From JANQIO01 sp043585095 (GTDB taxonomy: Bacteria > Pseudomonadota > Gammaproteobacteria > Pseudomonadales > Halieaceae): a stretch of DNA of 64,000 nt. Under the pieces are notes generated by a model that was not told the origin of the DNA, did no database searches, and was given only the letters and a program-made list of their open reading frames with translations. The stretch is from NCBI GenBank assembly GCA_043585095.1, contig CP121321.1, forward strand, positions 930,001-994,000, written 5' to 3'. A program made the position numbers and the translations under genes. Each line of letters starts with the position of its first letter. The stretch's first letter is position 1. This document shows, piece after piece, positions 34,985 to 43,208 of this stretch.

Positions 34985-35232
34985 GACATGTCGCCTTAGA
35001 CCGAGTGCATTCACGTTGAGAATGATCAGGCCGTCCGTCGATTTGGCACCGAACTAGCGAGCAGGCGCGTTTGTTGGTGAGTAAAACCGTCACTGACTTA
35101 ATGCGTCATGGGCTTCAATACAGACGTGAAGGGTGGGCGTTGTGTTGGCCTAAATTGACCATAATACGGGGGTGAGACAGCGCCGAATCAAACGACATAA
35201 TGTGCCCCGCGCAACGACACGAGGTTTTCACT

Positions 35233-36405
35233 GTGCTGTATAGACGAATAAAGCACACACTTCTTATGAAGCTGGCAGCGTTTCTGCTGAAATTCGCCCC
35301 CGGCGTCTCCTATATGGCATTCGCCGGTGAGGACAGCAGTCGAAGCCTGTGCCGCCATATTGCCAACGCTGGTTTGAAGAAACCCCTGATTGTCACCGAT
35401 AAGCCGCTCCGTGAGCTTGGCGTTGTAGACACGGCGCTAGCGGGTTTGAAAGACGCCGGGGTTGAGTTCGTCATCTTTGACGGTGTGCTGCCTGATCCAA
35501 CCTATTCAATCGCATTTGAAGGCAAAGCTATCTATGAGCGCGAGTCCTGCGACGGGCTTATCGCCATAGGCGGTGGCTCATCTATCGACGCCGCTAAAGG
35601 TATCGGCATTGCCTTGACGCATCCCGGTCACCCCAGGGACTACGTAGGCCACGGTCTGGTTAAGGAGCCTTTGCCTCCCTTATATGCAATGCCTACCACG
35701 GCGGGCACTGGCTCAGAAGCCACCATGGGTGCCGTCATCTCAGACGATGAAACCCACGAAAAGGGGGTGATGTCTGGCGCGCCCCTGTCTGTGCTCGCAG
35801 TAGCACTGGACCCGGTACTTATGGCGGGCTTGCCACCCCACATTACGGCGGCCACAGGGATGGACGCGTTGACGCATGCGGTCGAGGCCTACATCAGCAT
35901 ATGGGATCGCGGCGATGCCTATGACAAGGCGGCCGAAGCAACGCGGTTGATCTTTGAGAACCTGCAAGAGGCATGCCGCGATGGTTCCAACCTGCAGGTA
36001 CGCGAGGCTATGGCATACGCGGCTTACACGGCGGGACAGGCGATCAATCAGGTCAACGTTGGCAACGTGCACGCGATTGCCCATCAAATTGGCGCGCGGT
36101 TTGGCGTGCCGCATGGGCAGGCCAACGCTATGGTCATGCCGCACGTGCTGGAGCTCAGCAAGGCCAAAATAGGAGATCGTTTGGCCGCGCTGGGTCGAGA
36201 AGTGGGCTGCGCCAACGCCGACGAGTTTATCGAGGCCATCCGCCAGCTAAATCAGACTCTGGGACTGCCAGCAAAGGTCAATGGTCTTAAAGAGTCAGAC
36301 TACAACGCAATCATTAAAGGCGCTATCGAGGAGGCAGACGGTTACTCTGTTGCCTATATGATGAGCCGTAACGATGTGCGCCATGTTTTAAAGCAACTGC
36401 ACTGA
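35233..36405 (+). CDS. Iron-containing alcohol dehydrogenase
   Basis: A group III (Fe-dependent) alcohol dehydrogenase of about 390 residues. The NAD-binding GGGSSIDAAKGIGI and the metal-site region are clear: GMDALTHAVEAYIS and HAIAHQIGARFGVPHGQANAMVMP supply the conserved His ligands, and TTAGTGSEAT is also typical. I chose the GTG start with GAGG nine bases upstream; an ATG 33 bases earlier has no ribosome site and an ATG at 35266 is also possible. It opens a plus-strand run with a P450 13 bp downstream, so it may oxidise an alcohol made by that P450. Confidence 0.88.
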   Translation: MLYRRIKHTLLMKLAAFLLKFAPGVSYMAFAGEDSSRSLCRHIANAGLKKPLIVTDKPLRELGVVDTALAGLKDAGVEFVIFDGVLPDPTYSIAFEGKAIYERESCDGLIAIGGGSSIDAAKGIGIALTHPGHPRDYVGHGLVKEPLPPLYAMPTTAGTGSEATMGAVISDDETHEKGVMSGAPLSVLAVALDPVLMAGLPPHITAATGMDALTHAVEAYISIWDRGDAYDKAAEATRLIFENLQEACRDGSNLQVREAMAYAAYTAGQAINQVNVGNVHAIAHQIGARFGVPHGQANAMVMPHVLELSKAKIGDRLAALGREVGCANADEFIEAIRQLNQTLGLPAKVNGLKESDYNAIIKGAIEEADGYSVAYMMSRNDVRHVLKQLH

Positions 36406-36418
36406 TGGGAGTTACTCA

Positions 36419-37687
36419 ATGAGCAGCGCAACACCGCAGGCCGATCAGCCAGCTTACAAGCCAGCCGACGTGCTCAATGCCGCCTTAATGGGGCGCGAAG
36501 AGACTATGCATGGCATCTTTGACCATCTTCGCGAAAACGATCCAGTGGCCTGGGTGGAGCACCCGGACTACGAGCCGTTCTGGTCGTTAAGCCGGTATGA
36601 CGATATCAAATTCGTGGGCAGCAACAATGACCGCTTTCTGAGCGCACCGCGCACCGTATTGATTCCCATCGAATACGAGCGTTTGCTGATCGAGCAATTC
36701 GGCACGCGCAACGGTTTGGAGACGCTTATTCACATGGACCGGCCAAAGCACCTCAAGCTGCGCAAGGTCACCCGCGAATGGTTCCTGCCGCGCTCTATCG
36801 AAAAGCTCGATGCAGAGATAAAAGAGATGTGCACCGAGTACGTCGACAAGATGGAAGCCATGGGCGGCGAGTGCGATTTTGTAAAGGACATCACGCTGCT
36901 GTATCCCTTGCGCATCATCATGTCGATTCTGGGTCTGCCCCGTGAGTCTGAGGCCACGATGCTTAAGCTCACCCAGGAGATTTTTGGCGGTCAGGATCCA
37001 GACCTGATGCGCGATCCGGATCAGCAGACCATGAACGCTGAAACCATTATGGAATTTGGTTCTTACTTTGATGAGGTCATCAAGGATCGGAAGCAAAACC
37101 CGCAGGACGATTTGGCAACCGTGCTTGCCAATGCGGAAGTCGACGGCAAGCCGATGGAGCCGTTGGATCAGCTAAGCTATTTCATTATTGCAGCCAGTGC
37201 CGGACACGACACGACGTCCGCAGTTCTCGGTGCCGGCATGAAGGCGTTACTGCAACATCCCGATCAGTTGGCGATGTGGCGAGACAACCCGGACCTTGAT
37301 ACCAACGCCGCGAAAGAGCTTATGCGTTGGGTTTCGCCCGTGCGTCACATGGTGCGAACGGCAACCGACGATCTGGAGCTGGGTGGCAAACAGATTAAAT
37401 CCGGCGACAACATTGTGCTGTGGTTCCCGGCCGCCAATCGTGATCCACGCGCCTTTGATAGTCCCAACACATTGGACATTACCCGTGATCCCAAAGCGCA
37501 TTTGGCGTTTGGCTATGGATCGCATATGTGTCTGGGGCAACACTTGGCGACGCTGGAAGTCGCGCGTTTCTATCGGGAGTTGTTATCTCGGCTCGATACA
37601 ATCGAAATGACGGAAGATCCGACCTGGGTGCATGCAATATTTGTGGGCGGCCTTAAATCAATGCCAGTGAAATACAGTTTTAAGTAG
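36419..37687 (+). CDS. Cytochrome P450
   Basis: A soluble bacterial class I P450 of 422 residues. The heme-thiolate loop is FGYGSHMCLGQHLA with Cys371; the I-helix oxygen-activating motif is ASAGHDTTSA; the ExxR pair is in KELMRWVSPVRHM. Bacterial P450s of this type need a ferredoxin and reductase, and an adrenodoxin-type ferredoxin is encoded at 16.5 kb. In mycobacterial igr clusters the P450 (CYP125) oxidises the sterol side-chain end; here the subfamily cannot be fixed by eye. GGGAG lies upstream, and the next gene begins ten bases after the stop. Confidence 0.93.
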   Translation: MSSATPQADQPAYKPADVLNAALMGREETMHGIFDHLRENDPVAWVEHPDYEPFWSLSRYDDIKFVGSNNDRFLSAPRTVLIPIEYERLLIEQFGTRNGLETLIHMDRPKHLKLRKVTREWFLPRSIEKLDAEIKEMCTEYVDKMEAMGGECDFVKDITLLYPLRIIMSILGLPRESEATMLKLTQEIFGGQDPDLMRDPDQQTMNAETIMEFGSYFDEVIKDRKQNPQDDLATVLANAEVDGKPMEPLDQLSYFIIAASAGHDTTSAVLGAGMKALLQHPDQLAMWRDNPDLDTNAAKELMRWVSPVRHMVRTATDDLELGGKQIKSGDNIVLWFPAANRDPRAFDSPNTLDITRDPKAHLAFGYGSHMCLGQHLATLEVARFYRELLSRLDTIEMTEDPTWVHAIFVGGLKSMPVKYSFK

Positions 37688-37697
37688 GGAGAATTAA

Positions 37698-38702
37698 ATG
37701 AAGGCCATCAAGCTAGCGGCCCCGGGTGGGCTCGACAATCTCAATGTTGTAGATATTGAGGCGCGTGAACCTGGCCCAGGTGAAATTCGCGTTCGCAACC
37801 ATGCCAGTTCGCTGAACTTCCACGACTACGTGGTGGTGACGGGTCTGCTGCCCACGGAAGATGGACGCATACCAATTTCTGATGGTGCGGGCGTGGTGGA
37901 AGCGGTTGGAGAGGGCGTCACGGAATTCGCGGTGGGCGACAAGGTTATGAGCGTATTTTTCCCCAACTGGGAGGGCGGTCCTGCCACTATGCCACGCATG
38001 TTAGAAGTGCCTGGTGATATGGCCGACGGTTTTGCGTCCGAGACGATAACCATGCCCACGCAGTGCTTCACTCGCATGCCTGCTGGCTACAGCTATGAGC
38101 AAGCGGCGACACTGCCGTGTGCCGCACTCACGGCATGGCGTGCTTTGATGGTAGAGGCGCAGGTCAAACCCGGTGACACGGTATTGGTGCAGGGTAGTGG
38201 CGGTGTCTCTGTGTTTGCGCTGCAGTTTGCCAAGGCCGCCGGCTGTAACGTGATTGCAACCTCGTCCAGTGATGAAAAGCTGGCGAGACTCAGCGACATG
38301 GGTGCTGACCAGTTGATCAACTACCGCAGCACAGAAGCCTGGGGCGATGAAGTCCTTAGCTTAACTGGCGGCGCCGGCGCAGACGTCATTGTGGAGGTAG
38401 GGGGTTCCGGCACGCTGGCGCAATCGGTGCGTGCAGTGGCCTTCAGTGGCCATATTTCCATGATTGGCGTGCTGACTGGCATTAGCGGCGAGGTGCCTAC
38501 AGCAGAGCTGTTCCAGAAGAATGCCGTGATTAGCGGCATCACGGTCGGCTCGCGTCAACACCAGCAGGATATGGTCGAAGGCATTGAGGCCAATGGTATT
38601 GCCCCGGTGATCAGTGACAGCTTTGCCCTGGATGCGATCGCGGATGCGTTTCGTCTGCAGGAAAGTCAGGGTCATTTCGGCAAGATTTGCCTGTCGTTCT
38701 AA
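37698..38702 (+). CDS. Zinc-free MDR-family NAD(P)H:quinone oxidoreductase-like protein
   Basis: A 334-residue medium-chain dehydrogenase/reductase. The N-terminal GroES-like domain has GPGEIRVRNHASSLNFHDYVVVTG, and the Rossmann domain has VLVQGSGGVSVFALQFAKAAGCNVIATSS with ADQLINY. The catalytic zinc ligands of alcohol dehydrogenases (Cys-His-Cys) are not evident, placing it near quinone oxidoreductases or enoyl reductases. It follows the P450 by ten bases with GGGAG in front, so it is likely co-transcribed. A very strong hairpin lies just after its stop. Confidence 0.87.
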   Translation: MKAIKLAAPGGLDNLNVVDIEAREPGPGEIRVRNHASSLNFHDYVVVTGLLPTEDGRIPISDGAGVVEAVGEGVTEFAVGDKVMSVFFPNWEGGPATMPRMLEVPGDMADGFASETITMPTQCFTRMPAGYSYEQAATLPCAALTAWRALMVEAQVKPGDTVLVQGSGGVSVFALQFAKAAGCNVIATSSSDEKLARLSDMGADQLINYRSTEAWGDEVLSLTGGAGADVIVEVGGSGTLAQSVRAVAFSGHISMIGVLTGISGEVPTAELFQKNAVISGITVGSRQHQQDMVEGIEANGIAPVISDSFALDAIADAFRLQESQGHFGKICLSF

Positions 38703-38708
38703 CTATTC

Positions 38709-38739
38709 GCACCACCTGCGGCGAAGCCGCAGGTGGTGC
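38709..38739 (+). terminator. Perfect 14-bp hairpin after the quinone reductase-like gene
   Basis: GCACCACCTGCGGC and GCCGCAGGTGGTGC form a perfect 14-bp GC-rich stem with a GAA loop, seven bases after the stop. No T-run follows. It probably ends the Fe-ADH/P450/reductase transcript or stabilises its 3' end before the LLM gene. Confidence 0.7.
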
Positions 38740-38792
38740 GACATACACTTAAGCGCTCAGCCACTCATCTTTTATTTACGCTGGAGCGTTGC

Positions 38793-39674
38793 ATGAAAAT
38801 CGGCGTTTGCCTCCCCTATATGAAAGCGGGTATGACCCGCAGCGAATACCACGCCTGGTTTCGTCGCATCGACGAAGGCCCGTTTCACAGCTTGTCCTGC
38901 GGTGAGCGCATCATCGGCCCCGCCATGGATATGCGAGTGCTGTTATCGGCGGCCGCAACCTTAACGGAGCGCGTTGAGATCAATACCACTCTGTACGTGC
39001 TGCCCATGCACGACCCGGTGCGTGCAGCTAAAGAAATTGCCACGCTGGATATCATGAGCGACGGTCGGCTTACCGTGACGATTGGTTATGGTGGACGAGA
39101 GTTGGATTACAAAGCGGTCAACGCAGAGTACCGCGGCAGGCACGCCCGCATGGATGAGCAAGTCGCCATTATGCGCAGCGTTTGGCGGCAGGAGCCTCTG
39201 TTTGAGGGCGTCGATCCGGTGGGCCCCGTTCCCTTGCGACCCGAGGGTCCCGCAATATTGACCGGCGCGATGGGACCTAAGGGTATGGCACGCAGTGCCA
39301 ATTGGGCGGACGGGGTTTATGCGTTTTCTGGCAACGGAGAGCAAACAGAGATTGCCAACACGCTGGCCATGGCAGATTCCGCTTGGGAACAAGCCGGACG
39401 CGATAGCAGCCCCTATAAAATCGGAGGTTTCTGGTATTCGCTGACGGACGATGGCCAAAAGAAACTCTACGACTACGTCTACAACTATCTGTTAATAGCG
39501 GGCGAGGACATTGCCAAGTGGATGGCCGATAACGCTCACCGCAGCAATGAAGACGCGGTCAAACAAGCGTTGGATGGATTGGAAGCGGCGGGATGTGAAG
39601 AAGCGATGATGTCACCAGTCACGGGAGAGCTAGCGGAAATCGACAGACTTGCTGAGATTATTGCGAAGCGATAG
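38793..39674 (+). CDS. LLM-class (luciferase-like) flavin-dependent oxidoreductase
   Basis: A 293-residue TIM-barrel oxidoreductase that would use FMN or F420. MKIGVCLPYMKAGM is the first strand and the chosen start. TTLYVLPMHDPVRAAKEIATLDIMSDGRLTVTIGYGGRELDY is the family's central signature, followed by RMDEQVAIMRSVWR. In bacteria without F420 synthesis genes FMNH2 is likely. Function may be monooxygenation (luciferase-like) or reduction. It lies at the end of the Fe-ADH/P450 run, separated by a strong hairpin. Confidence 0.87.
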   Translation: MKIGVCLPYMKAGMTRSEYHAWFRRIDEGPFHSLSCGERIIGPAMDMRVLLSAAATLTERVEINTTLYVLPMHDPVRAAKEIATLDIMSDGRLTVTIGYGGRELDYKAVNAEYRGRHARMDEQVAIMRSVWRQEPLFEGVDPVGPVPLRPEGPAILTGAMGPKGMARSANWADGVYAFSGNGEQTEIANTLAMADSAWEQAGRDSSPYKIGGFWYSLTDDGQKKLYDYVYNYLLIAGEDIAKWMADNAHRSNEDAVKQALDGLEAAGCEEAMMSPVTGELAEIDRLAEIIAKR

Positions 39675-39768
39675 ACGTAAAATGCGCTAAAAAAAGCACT
39701 TTTTGCTAAAGTGTGAATAGCGCTACACTATTACTGCGGTAACCCTTCCCATTACGGAGTGCGGACAC

Positions 39769-40473
39769 ATGCTGGAAAAAGAGTTGCGAGAAGCCATCAA
39801 GATGGCAGAGCGTGCAAGTAAAGAAGTCGACAAGATGCGTAACCGGCTGCTGACTGAAGCTGAGAAGGCAGTACGTCAGGGCAAAAATGAGTTGCAAGCT
39901 GCACGTAAGAAGCAGACGCAAGCAAATAATCGACTTAAGCGCGCGAGAGCAACGCTTAACAAGCGGCCCTCCACTGAAAATCGGAAGCAGGTTGAAGAAC
40001 TCGTTCAGTATGCGCGCAGTATGGCAGAGTCCACACGGGCAGTTGCCTCAGCGGTCGCTGATGCAGTCGAACGACTGGTGCCACTTAAAGCAGACGCTAT
40101 GCTAGAAGCACGTAAAGCACAAGCAGCAGAGCGAGCAGCGGCAATGGTAGAAAAGGCTGCAGCTCGCCAGGCGGCGCGCCGAGACAAAGCGGCGGCAAAG
40201 AAGACCAAGAAAAAGCCTGCTGCCAAGAAAGCGGCTGCTAAGAAAGCACCTGCAAAGAAAAAGGCTGCAGCTAAAAAGGCGGCTCCCAAGAAAAAAGCAG
40301 TAGCTAAGAAAAAAGCGGCACCGAAGAAAAAGGCAGCAGTAAAGAAAGCGGCTCCCAAGAAGAAGGCTGCACCTAAAAAAGCTGCACCGAAAAAAGCCGC
40401 AGCTAAAAAGAAAGCCGCTCCGAAGAAGAAGGCAGCTCCAAAGAAAAAAGCCGCACCAAAACGTAAATCCTGA
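39769..40473 (+). CDS. AlgP/histone H1-like lysine-alanine-rich protein
   Basis: A 234-residue highly basic protein. Residues 1-130 are helical and charged with a coiled-coil look (LEKELREAIKMAERASKEVDKM). From about residue 140 the chain is a low-complexity tail of KKxAAPKKKAA-type repeats ending KRKS, like eukaryotic histone H1 and the P. aeruginosa regulator AlgP (AlgR3). It probably binds DNA non-specifically. The DNA of the tail is an A-rich, imperfect repeat prone to length change. An intrinsic terminator follows; the gene is monocistronic. Confidence 0.85.
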   Translation: MLEKELREAIKMAERASKEVDKMRNRLLTEAEKAVRQGKNELQAARKKQTQANNRLKRARATLNKRPSTENRKQVEELVQYARSMAESTRAVASAVADAVERLVPLKADAMLEARKAQAAERAAAMVEKAAARQAARRDKAAAKKTKKKPAAKKAAAKKAPAKKKAAAKKAAPKKKAVAKKKAAPKKKAAVKKAAPKKKAAPKKAAPKKAAAKKKAAPKKKAAPKKKAAPKRKS

Positions 40474-40486
40474 AGCAATGACTAAG

Positions 40487-40509
40487 CGGCGCCACTCGGC
40501 GCCGTTTTT
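40487..40509 (+). terminator. Intrinsic terminator of the AlgP-like gene
   Basis: CGGCGCC and GGCGCCG form a 7-bp perfect stem with loop ACTC, followed by five T. It starts 14 bases after the stop codon. Confidence 0.85.
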
Positions 40510-40689
40510 CTAACAAGGCTTACCTCTCTCCCCCAGACTAGCGCGACGCAGCCGTAACGCGTCTTGCCGCGTTGCTCAGACAGTATGTGCTCCACTTCCC
40601 ATGGGGCCGTCGGGAAGCGCAGCGCGAACCATCAGGTATGTGAGGCAAGCACAACAAACGCAAAGCCATCAAAGTAAGGAGAACAAGCC

Positions 40690-41004
40690 GTGTCTGATGC
40701 CCCCGCTTATGTCGTCGCCAACTTTCAGGTGCACGACGCCGAAACCTACCGGAAGTATGAAAAGGGATTTTTTCCGATTTTAAAGCGCTACGGCGGTGAG
40801 TTCTTTACCTACGACGATAATACTGTGACGTTTGAGGGTGCAGCACCGCGAACCGGGCGCATGGTCCTGTTCAAGTTTCCATCAGAAGAACAGGCGAAGG
40901 CCTGGTACAACGATCCTGATTATCAGGCGCTGTCTGAATTCCGCCGTGCTGGAACGGAGCTGGAGTTTTTGACCATGTTGCACGGCCTACCGCCACGGGA
41001 TTAG
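40690..41004 (+). CDS. DUF1330 family protein
   Basis: A 104-residue ferredoxin-like-fold (dimeric alpha/beta barrel) protein of the DUF1330 family: AYVVANFQVHDAETYRKYEKGF, then a YGGEFF motif, MVLFKFPSEEQAKAWYNDPDYQAL and a short end. Start is GTG with AAGGAG about ten bases upstream. Biochemical role is unknown; the family is common near catabolic genes. It is single-gene, with its 3' end facing the TetR gene. Confidence 0.88.
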   Translation: MSDAPAYVVANFQVHDAETYRKYEKGFFPILKRYGGEFFTYDDNTVTFEGAAPRTGRMVLFKFPSEEQAKAWYNDPDYQALSEFRRAGTELEFLTMLHGLPPRD

Positions 41005-41042
41005 TCGCCCAGAGCCAACGGCCTTGGGTTGGGGTTTGCTAT

Positions 41043-41729
41043 CTATGACTGAATGACCGTCGCGAACAGACCGCGGGCCTCTTCCAGCTTGTCAGCGATG
41101 GGATACTCGGGATGGAGCGCCCAGTTCACAATGATTGTGTTGGTGGTGCCCATTACCATATCGGCCAGCAAGCCCGGACTGAACGCTAGATTGGTATCAC
41201 CGCTAGCCTGGCCAGATCGGAACATATCCGCCAGATAGTCGCGTAAGGATTCACTCACCTGACGTAAATGGTTGTCGCTTTCGAGATTCCCCGGCGCATT
41301 GAGTATCAGCGCCCGGTCCGCTTCGGTATAGCTCTCCAGATTGTCTTCCATATAGCTCAGCATGGCTGCAACACGGGCTGACGTGTTGTTCGGCTCACTG
41401 AGTACACGTTGCATGATGTCATCGGCCGTGAACCATACGCGACTGTAGCTCAGGGCCTGGAGGAGCGCGGCTTTATTCGGGTAGTGGCCATAGAATGTGC
41501 GGCGCGCGACATCGGCTTCGTCACAGATCTGCTCGATACTGACATCATCTATACCGCGGCGTGTAAACAGGTTGTAGGCCGCCTGCTCAATACGCTCGCG
41601 AATCTCCATTTTGCGCTTTTCACGGCGTCCCGGTTCACGGGTTGGTTCGCGTGTTGGTTCACGTGTTGGTTCACGTTGTGCGACCGTCGACCCTAGTTGT
41701 TCCGTTGCATCCATAACAGTCTGTTGCAT
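41043..41729 (-). CDS. TetR-family regulator with tandem REPT repeat
   Basis: A 228-residue TetR regulator. The HTH domain (about residues 42-90) reads EIRERIEQAAYNLFTRRGIDDVSIEQICDEADVARRTFYGHYPNKAALL. Before it lies an unusual linker of four REPx units (REPTREPTREPTREPG) coded by a 12-bp tandem repeat. The C-terminal half is a divergent ligand domain. The first ATG (MQQTVMDATEQ) is used here; starts at the second ATG or even after the repeat (MEIRERI) are possible. It is divergent from the amidohydrolase/Rieske/decarboxylase set by about 200 bp and probably controls it. Confidence 0.82.
   Translation of the reverse strand: MQQTVMDATEQLGSTVAQREPTREPTREPTREPGRREKRKMEIRERIEQAAYNLFTRRGIDDVSIEQICDEADVARRTFYGHYPNKAALLQALSYSRVWFTADDIMQRVLSEPNNTSARVAAMLSYMEDNLESYTEADRALILNAPGNLESDNHLRQVSESLRDYLADMFRSGQASGDTNLAFSPGLLADMVMGTTNTIIVNWALHPEYPIADKLEEARGLFATVIQS
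41632..41679 (-). repeat. 12-bp coding tandem repeat (4 units) in the TetR gene
   Basis: Four adjacent 12-bp units on the plus strand (GGTTCACGGGTT, GGTTCGCGTGTT, GGTTCACGTGTT, GGTTCACGTTGT) encode the REPT/REPG repeats. Unit gain or loss would keep the reading frame. Confidence 0.85.
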
Positions 41730-41754
41730 ACCTTTTCGCTATCGGCTATAAAAG

Positions 41755-41790
41755 TATACAAATGTGCACAAATGCTCAAGTGTGCAATAG
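41755..41790. promoter_or_regulatory. Candidate promoter/operator upstream of the second TetR gene
   Basis: The region holds the 8-bp palindrome TGTGCACA (41763-41770) and, 13 bases on, a partial copy GTGTGCA. On the minus strand TATACT just downstream of the palindrome could be a -10 box for tetR. An operator for autoregulation is plausible but not matched to any consensus. Confidence 0.35.
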
Positions 41791-41933
41791 ACCTGCAGAG
41801 TGACCGGGCAGGTTTTTTTGTATTCAGAGCTTCGAAATATATGGGATAGCGTCCGATACGCTTACAGCGATACGCCTGTCTCGCTGCCCCCAGACTAATC
41901 ACGGCGGTGGTATGCCGCTCACAGAGGTAAAGA

Positions 41934-43145
41934 ATGTCCGAGCGTTTAATTGTAGTGTCCTCTGACTGTCACGCGGGCCTGCCTATTCAGGACTACAAGC
42001 CCTACGTTGAAGAGAAGTATCACGAGATGATGGATATGGCGGTGCCGGTCCAGATCGAGATGACCAAGAAGGCAGAATCGAGCTTTTTGATCAAAGAGAT
42101 CAACGACGAGTGGCGTCAAGGTATCGAGCAGCAGCTCACCGGTGCCTGGGATTATAAAGAGCGGGTCAAAATGCTGGACGCTGATGGTATCGCGGCAGAG
42201 GTGTTGTTCCCGGATGGCATTACCGAAGTGAACACACCGCCTTTTGGTGCCGGTCTATCGCTGCCGACTAAAGATATTGTTCCTGAACTGCAGTGGGCGG
42301 GCGCCATGGCGCACAACCGTTGGCTGTCGGAGCTGTGTGCCAACGATCCTGATCGCCATATTGGCGTCGCGGTAATTCCCTTGTTGTGGGATGTAGACGA
42401 AGCAGTAGAGAAGGTTCGCTGGTGTGCAGAAAACGGTTTCCGTGCAGTAATGATTCCTTCCATGGTCGGTGATTTCCCGCACTACCACAACGTGAAGTAC
42501 CACCCGTTTTGGGAAGCCTGCGAGGACTTGGGCATCATTGTCCATTTCCACTCTGGGCCAGGTGCGATGAGCGACTACTTTGGCACTGGTTGGCCCGAAG
42601 AGTCTGCTGAAGACTTCCCTGGGGCTATGGGCATCTATGTGTCAGAGGTCATGTGGTGGTTGTACCGACCACTGACTTTCATGATCTGGGGTGGGGTGTT
42701 TGAGAAATTCCCGAAACTCAAAACGGTTATGACCGAGGGTGGCACGACCTGGATGATTCCAAGCTGGCTGCGCATGCTGGATCACAACTACACTGACGTG
42801 CACCACTCTGCAAAGCTCGGTGATTTCCGCAGTCATTTGAGCATGTCGCCCAGTGATTACTTTCGCCGCAATATTAACGTCGGCGCGTCTTGCATACCCC
42901 GCACCGACGTAGAAATACGCAACGAAGTGGGCGTCAATAAAATGATGTGGGGTAGCGACTACCCCCATCCTGAGGGTACCTGGCCACAGACGCACTCCGT
43001 ATTGGACGAGGTGTTCACGGGATTCCCCGAAGACGATGTAGCGGCTATTCTAGGTGGCAACGCCATCGACTTTTACGGCCTGAATAAAGACAAACTGCAG
43101 GGTCTGGCTGACAATATTGGCCCCGCTGCGGCACGCTTTAAGTAA
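41934..43145 (+). CDS. Amidohydrolase-2 family metal-dependent hydrolase/decarboxylase
   Basis: A 403-residue TIM-barrel protein of the ACMSD-like amidohydrolase-2 group. It begins LIVVSSDCHAGLP, where DCH takes the place of the usual D-x-H metal motif. VHFHSGPG supplies barrel metal His residues, MTEGGTTWM follows, and GSDYPHPEG carries the catalytic Asp. Members hydrolyse C-N or C-O bonds or decarboxylate aromatic acids; in steroid and terpenoid clusters they are common but mostly uncharacterised. A Rieske oxygenase gene follows after 63 bp, so the two are likely co-transcribed. Confidence 0.86.
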   Translation: MSERLIVVSSDCHAGLPIQDYKPYVEEKYHEMMDMAVPVQIEMTKKAESSFLIKEINDEWRQGIEQQLTGAWDYKERVKMLDADGIAAEVLFPDGITEVNTPPFGAGLSLPTKDIVPELQWAGAMAHNRWLSELCANDPDRHIGVAVIPLLWDVDEAVEKVRWCAENGFRAVMIPSMVGDFPHYHNVKYHPFWEACEDLGIIVHFHSGPGAMSDYFGTGWPEESAEDFPGAMGIYVSEVMWWLYRPLTFMIWGGVFEKFPKLKTVMTEGGTTWMIPSWLRMLDHNYTDVHHSAKLGDFRSHLSMSPSDYFRRNINVGASCIPRTDVEIRNEVGVNKMMWGSDYPHPEGTWPQTHSVLDEVFTGFPEDDVAAILGGNAIDFYGLNKDKLQGLADNIGPAAARFK

Positions 43146-43208
43146 ACACGCTTTAACGACTAGACTTTCAATACATAGCAACAGATCGAGAAGCCTGGAG
43201 ATTAGGTT

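Larger units (their letters stand above)
34610..34985. repeat. Two tandem ~180-bp degenerate repeat units plus a third partial unit
   Basis: Three occurrences of CTGCTGAAC start at 34610, 34788 and 34969. The first two units (178 and 181 bp) align over their whole length with many substitutions and small indels; landmark blocks are TCTATGGCGGG, CCGGCG, CGAACCCGGTTCA, GACCCGCCGTGAACCC, GGGGGCTTGCGTGCGACATCC and GTCGCACACAGTCTGCTGAAC. The interval encodes no convincing protein. The remainder of the gap to the next gene (34986-35232) shows nothing further that I can support. Confidence 0.85.

Noticed and set aside
34610..34985. CRISPR array
   Set aside because: Only two long degenerate units with no spacers and no cas genes; units are about 180 bp and palindromic.
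34710..35057. A 115-codon plus-strand reading frame in the tandem repeat region
   Set aside because: Its peptide repeats itself because the DNA is duplicated, it has no ribosome site or family, and the opposite strand is equally open. It is a by-product of the repeat.
40005..40478. Minus-strand Ala/Phe-rich reading frame opposite the AlgP-like gene
   Set aside because: It is the complement of a Lys-Ala repeat; composition has no membrane-protein logic and no start signal.
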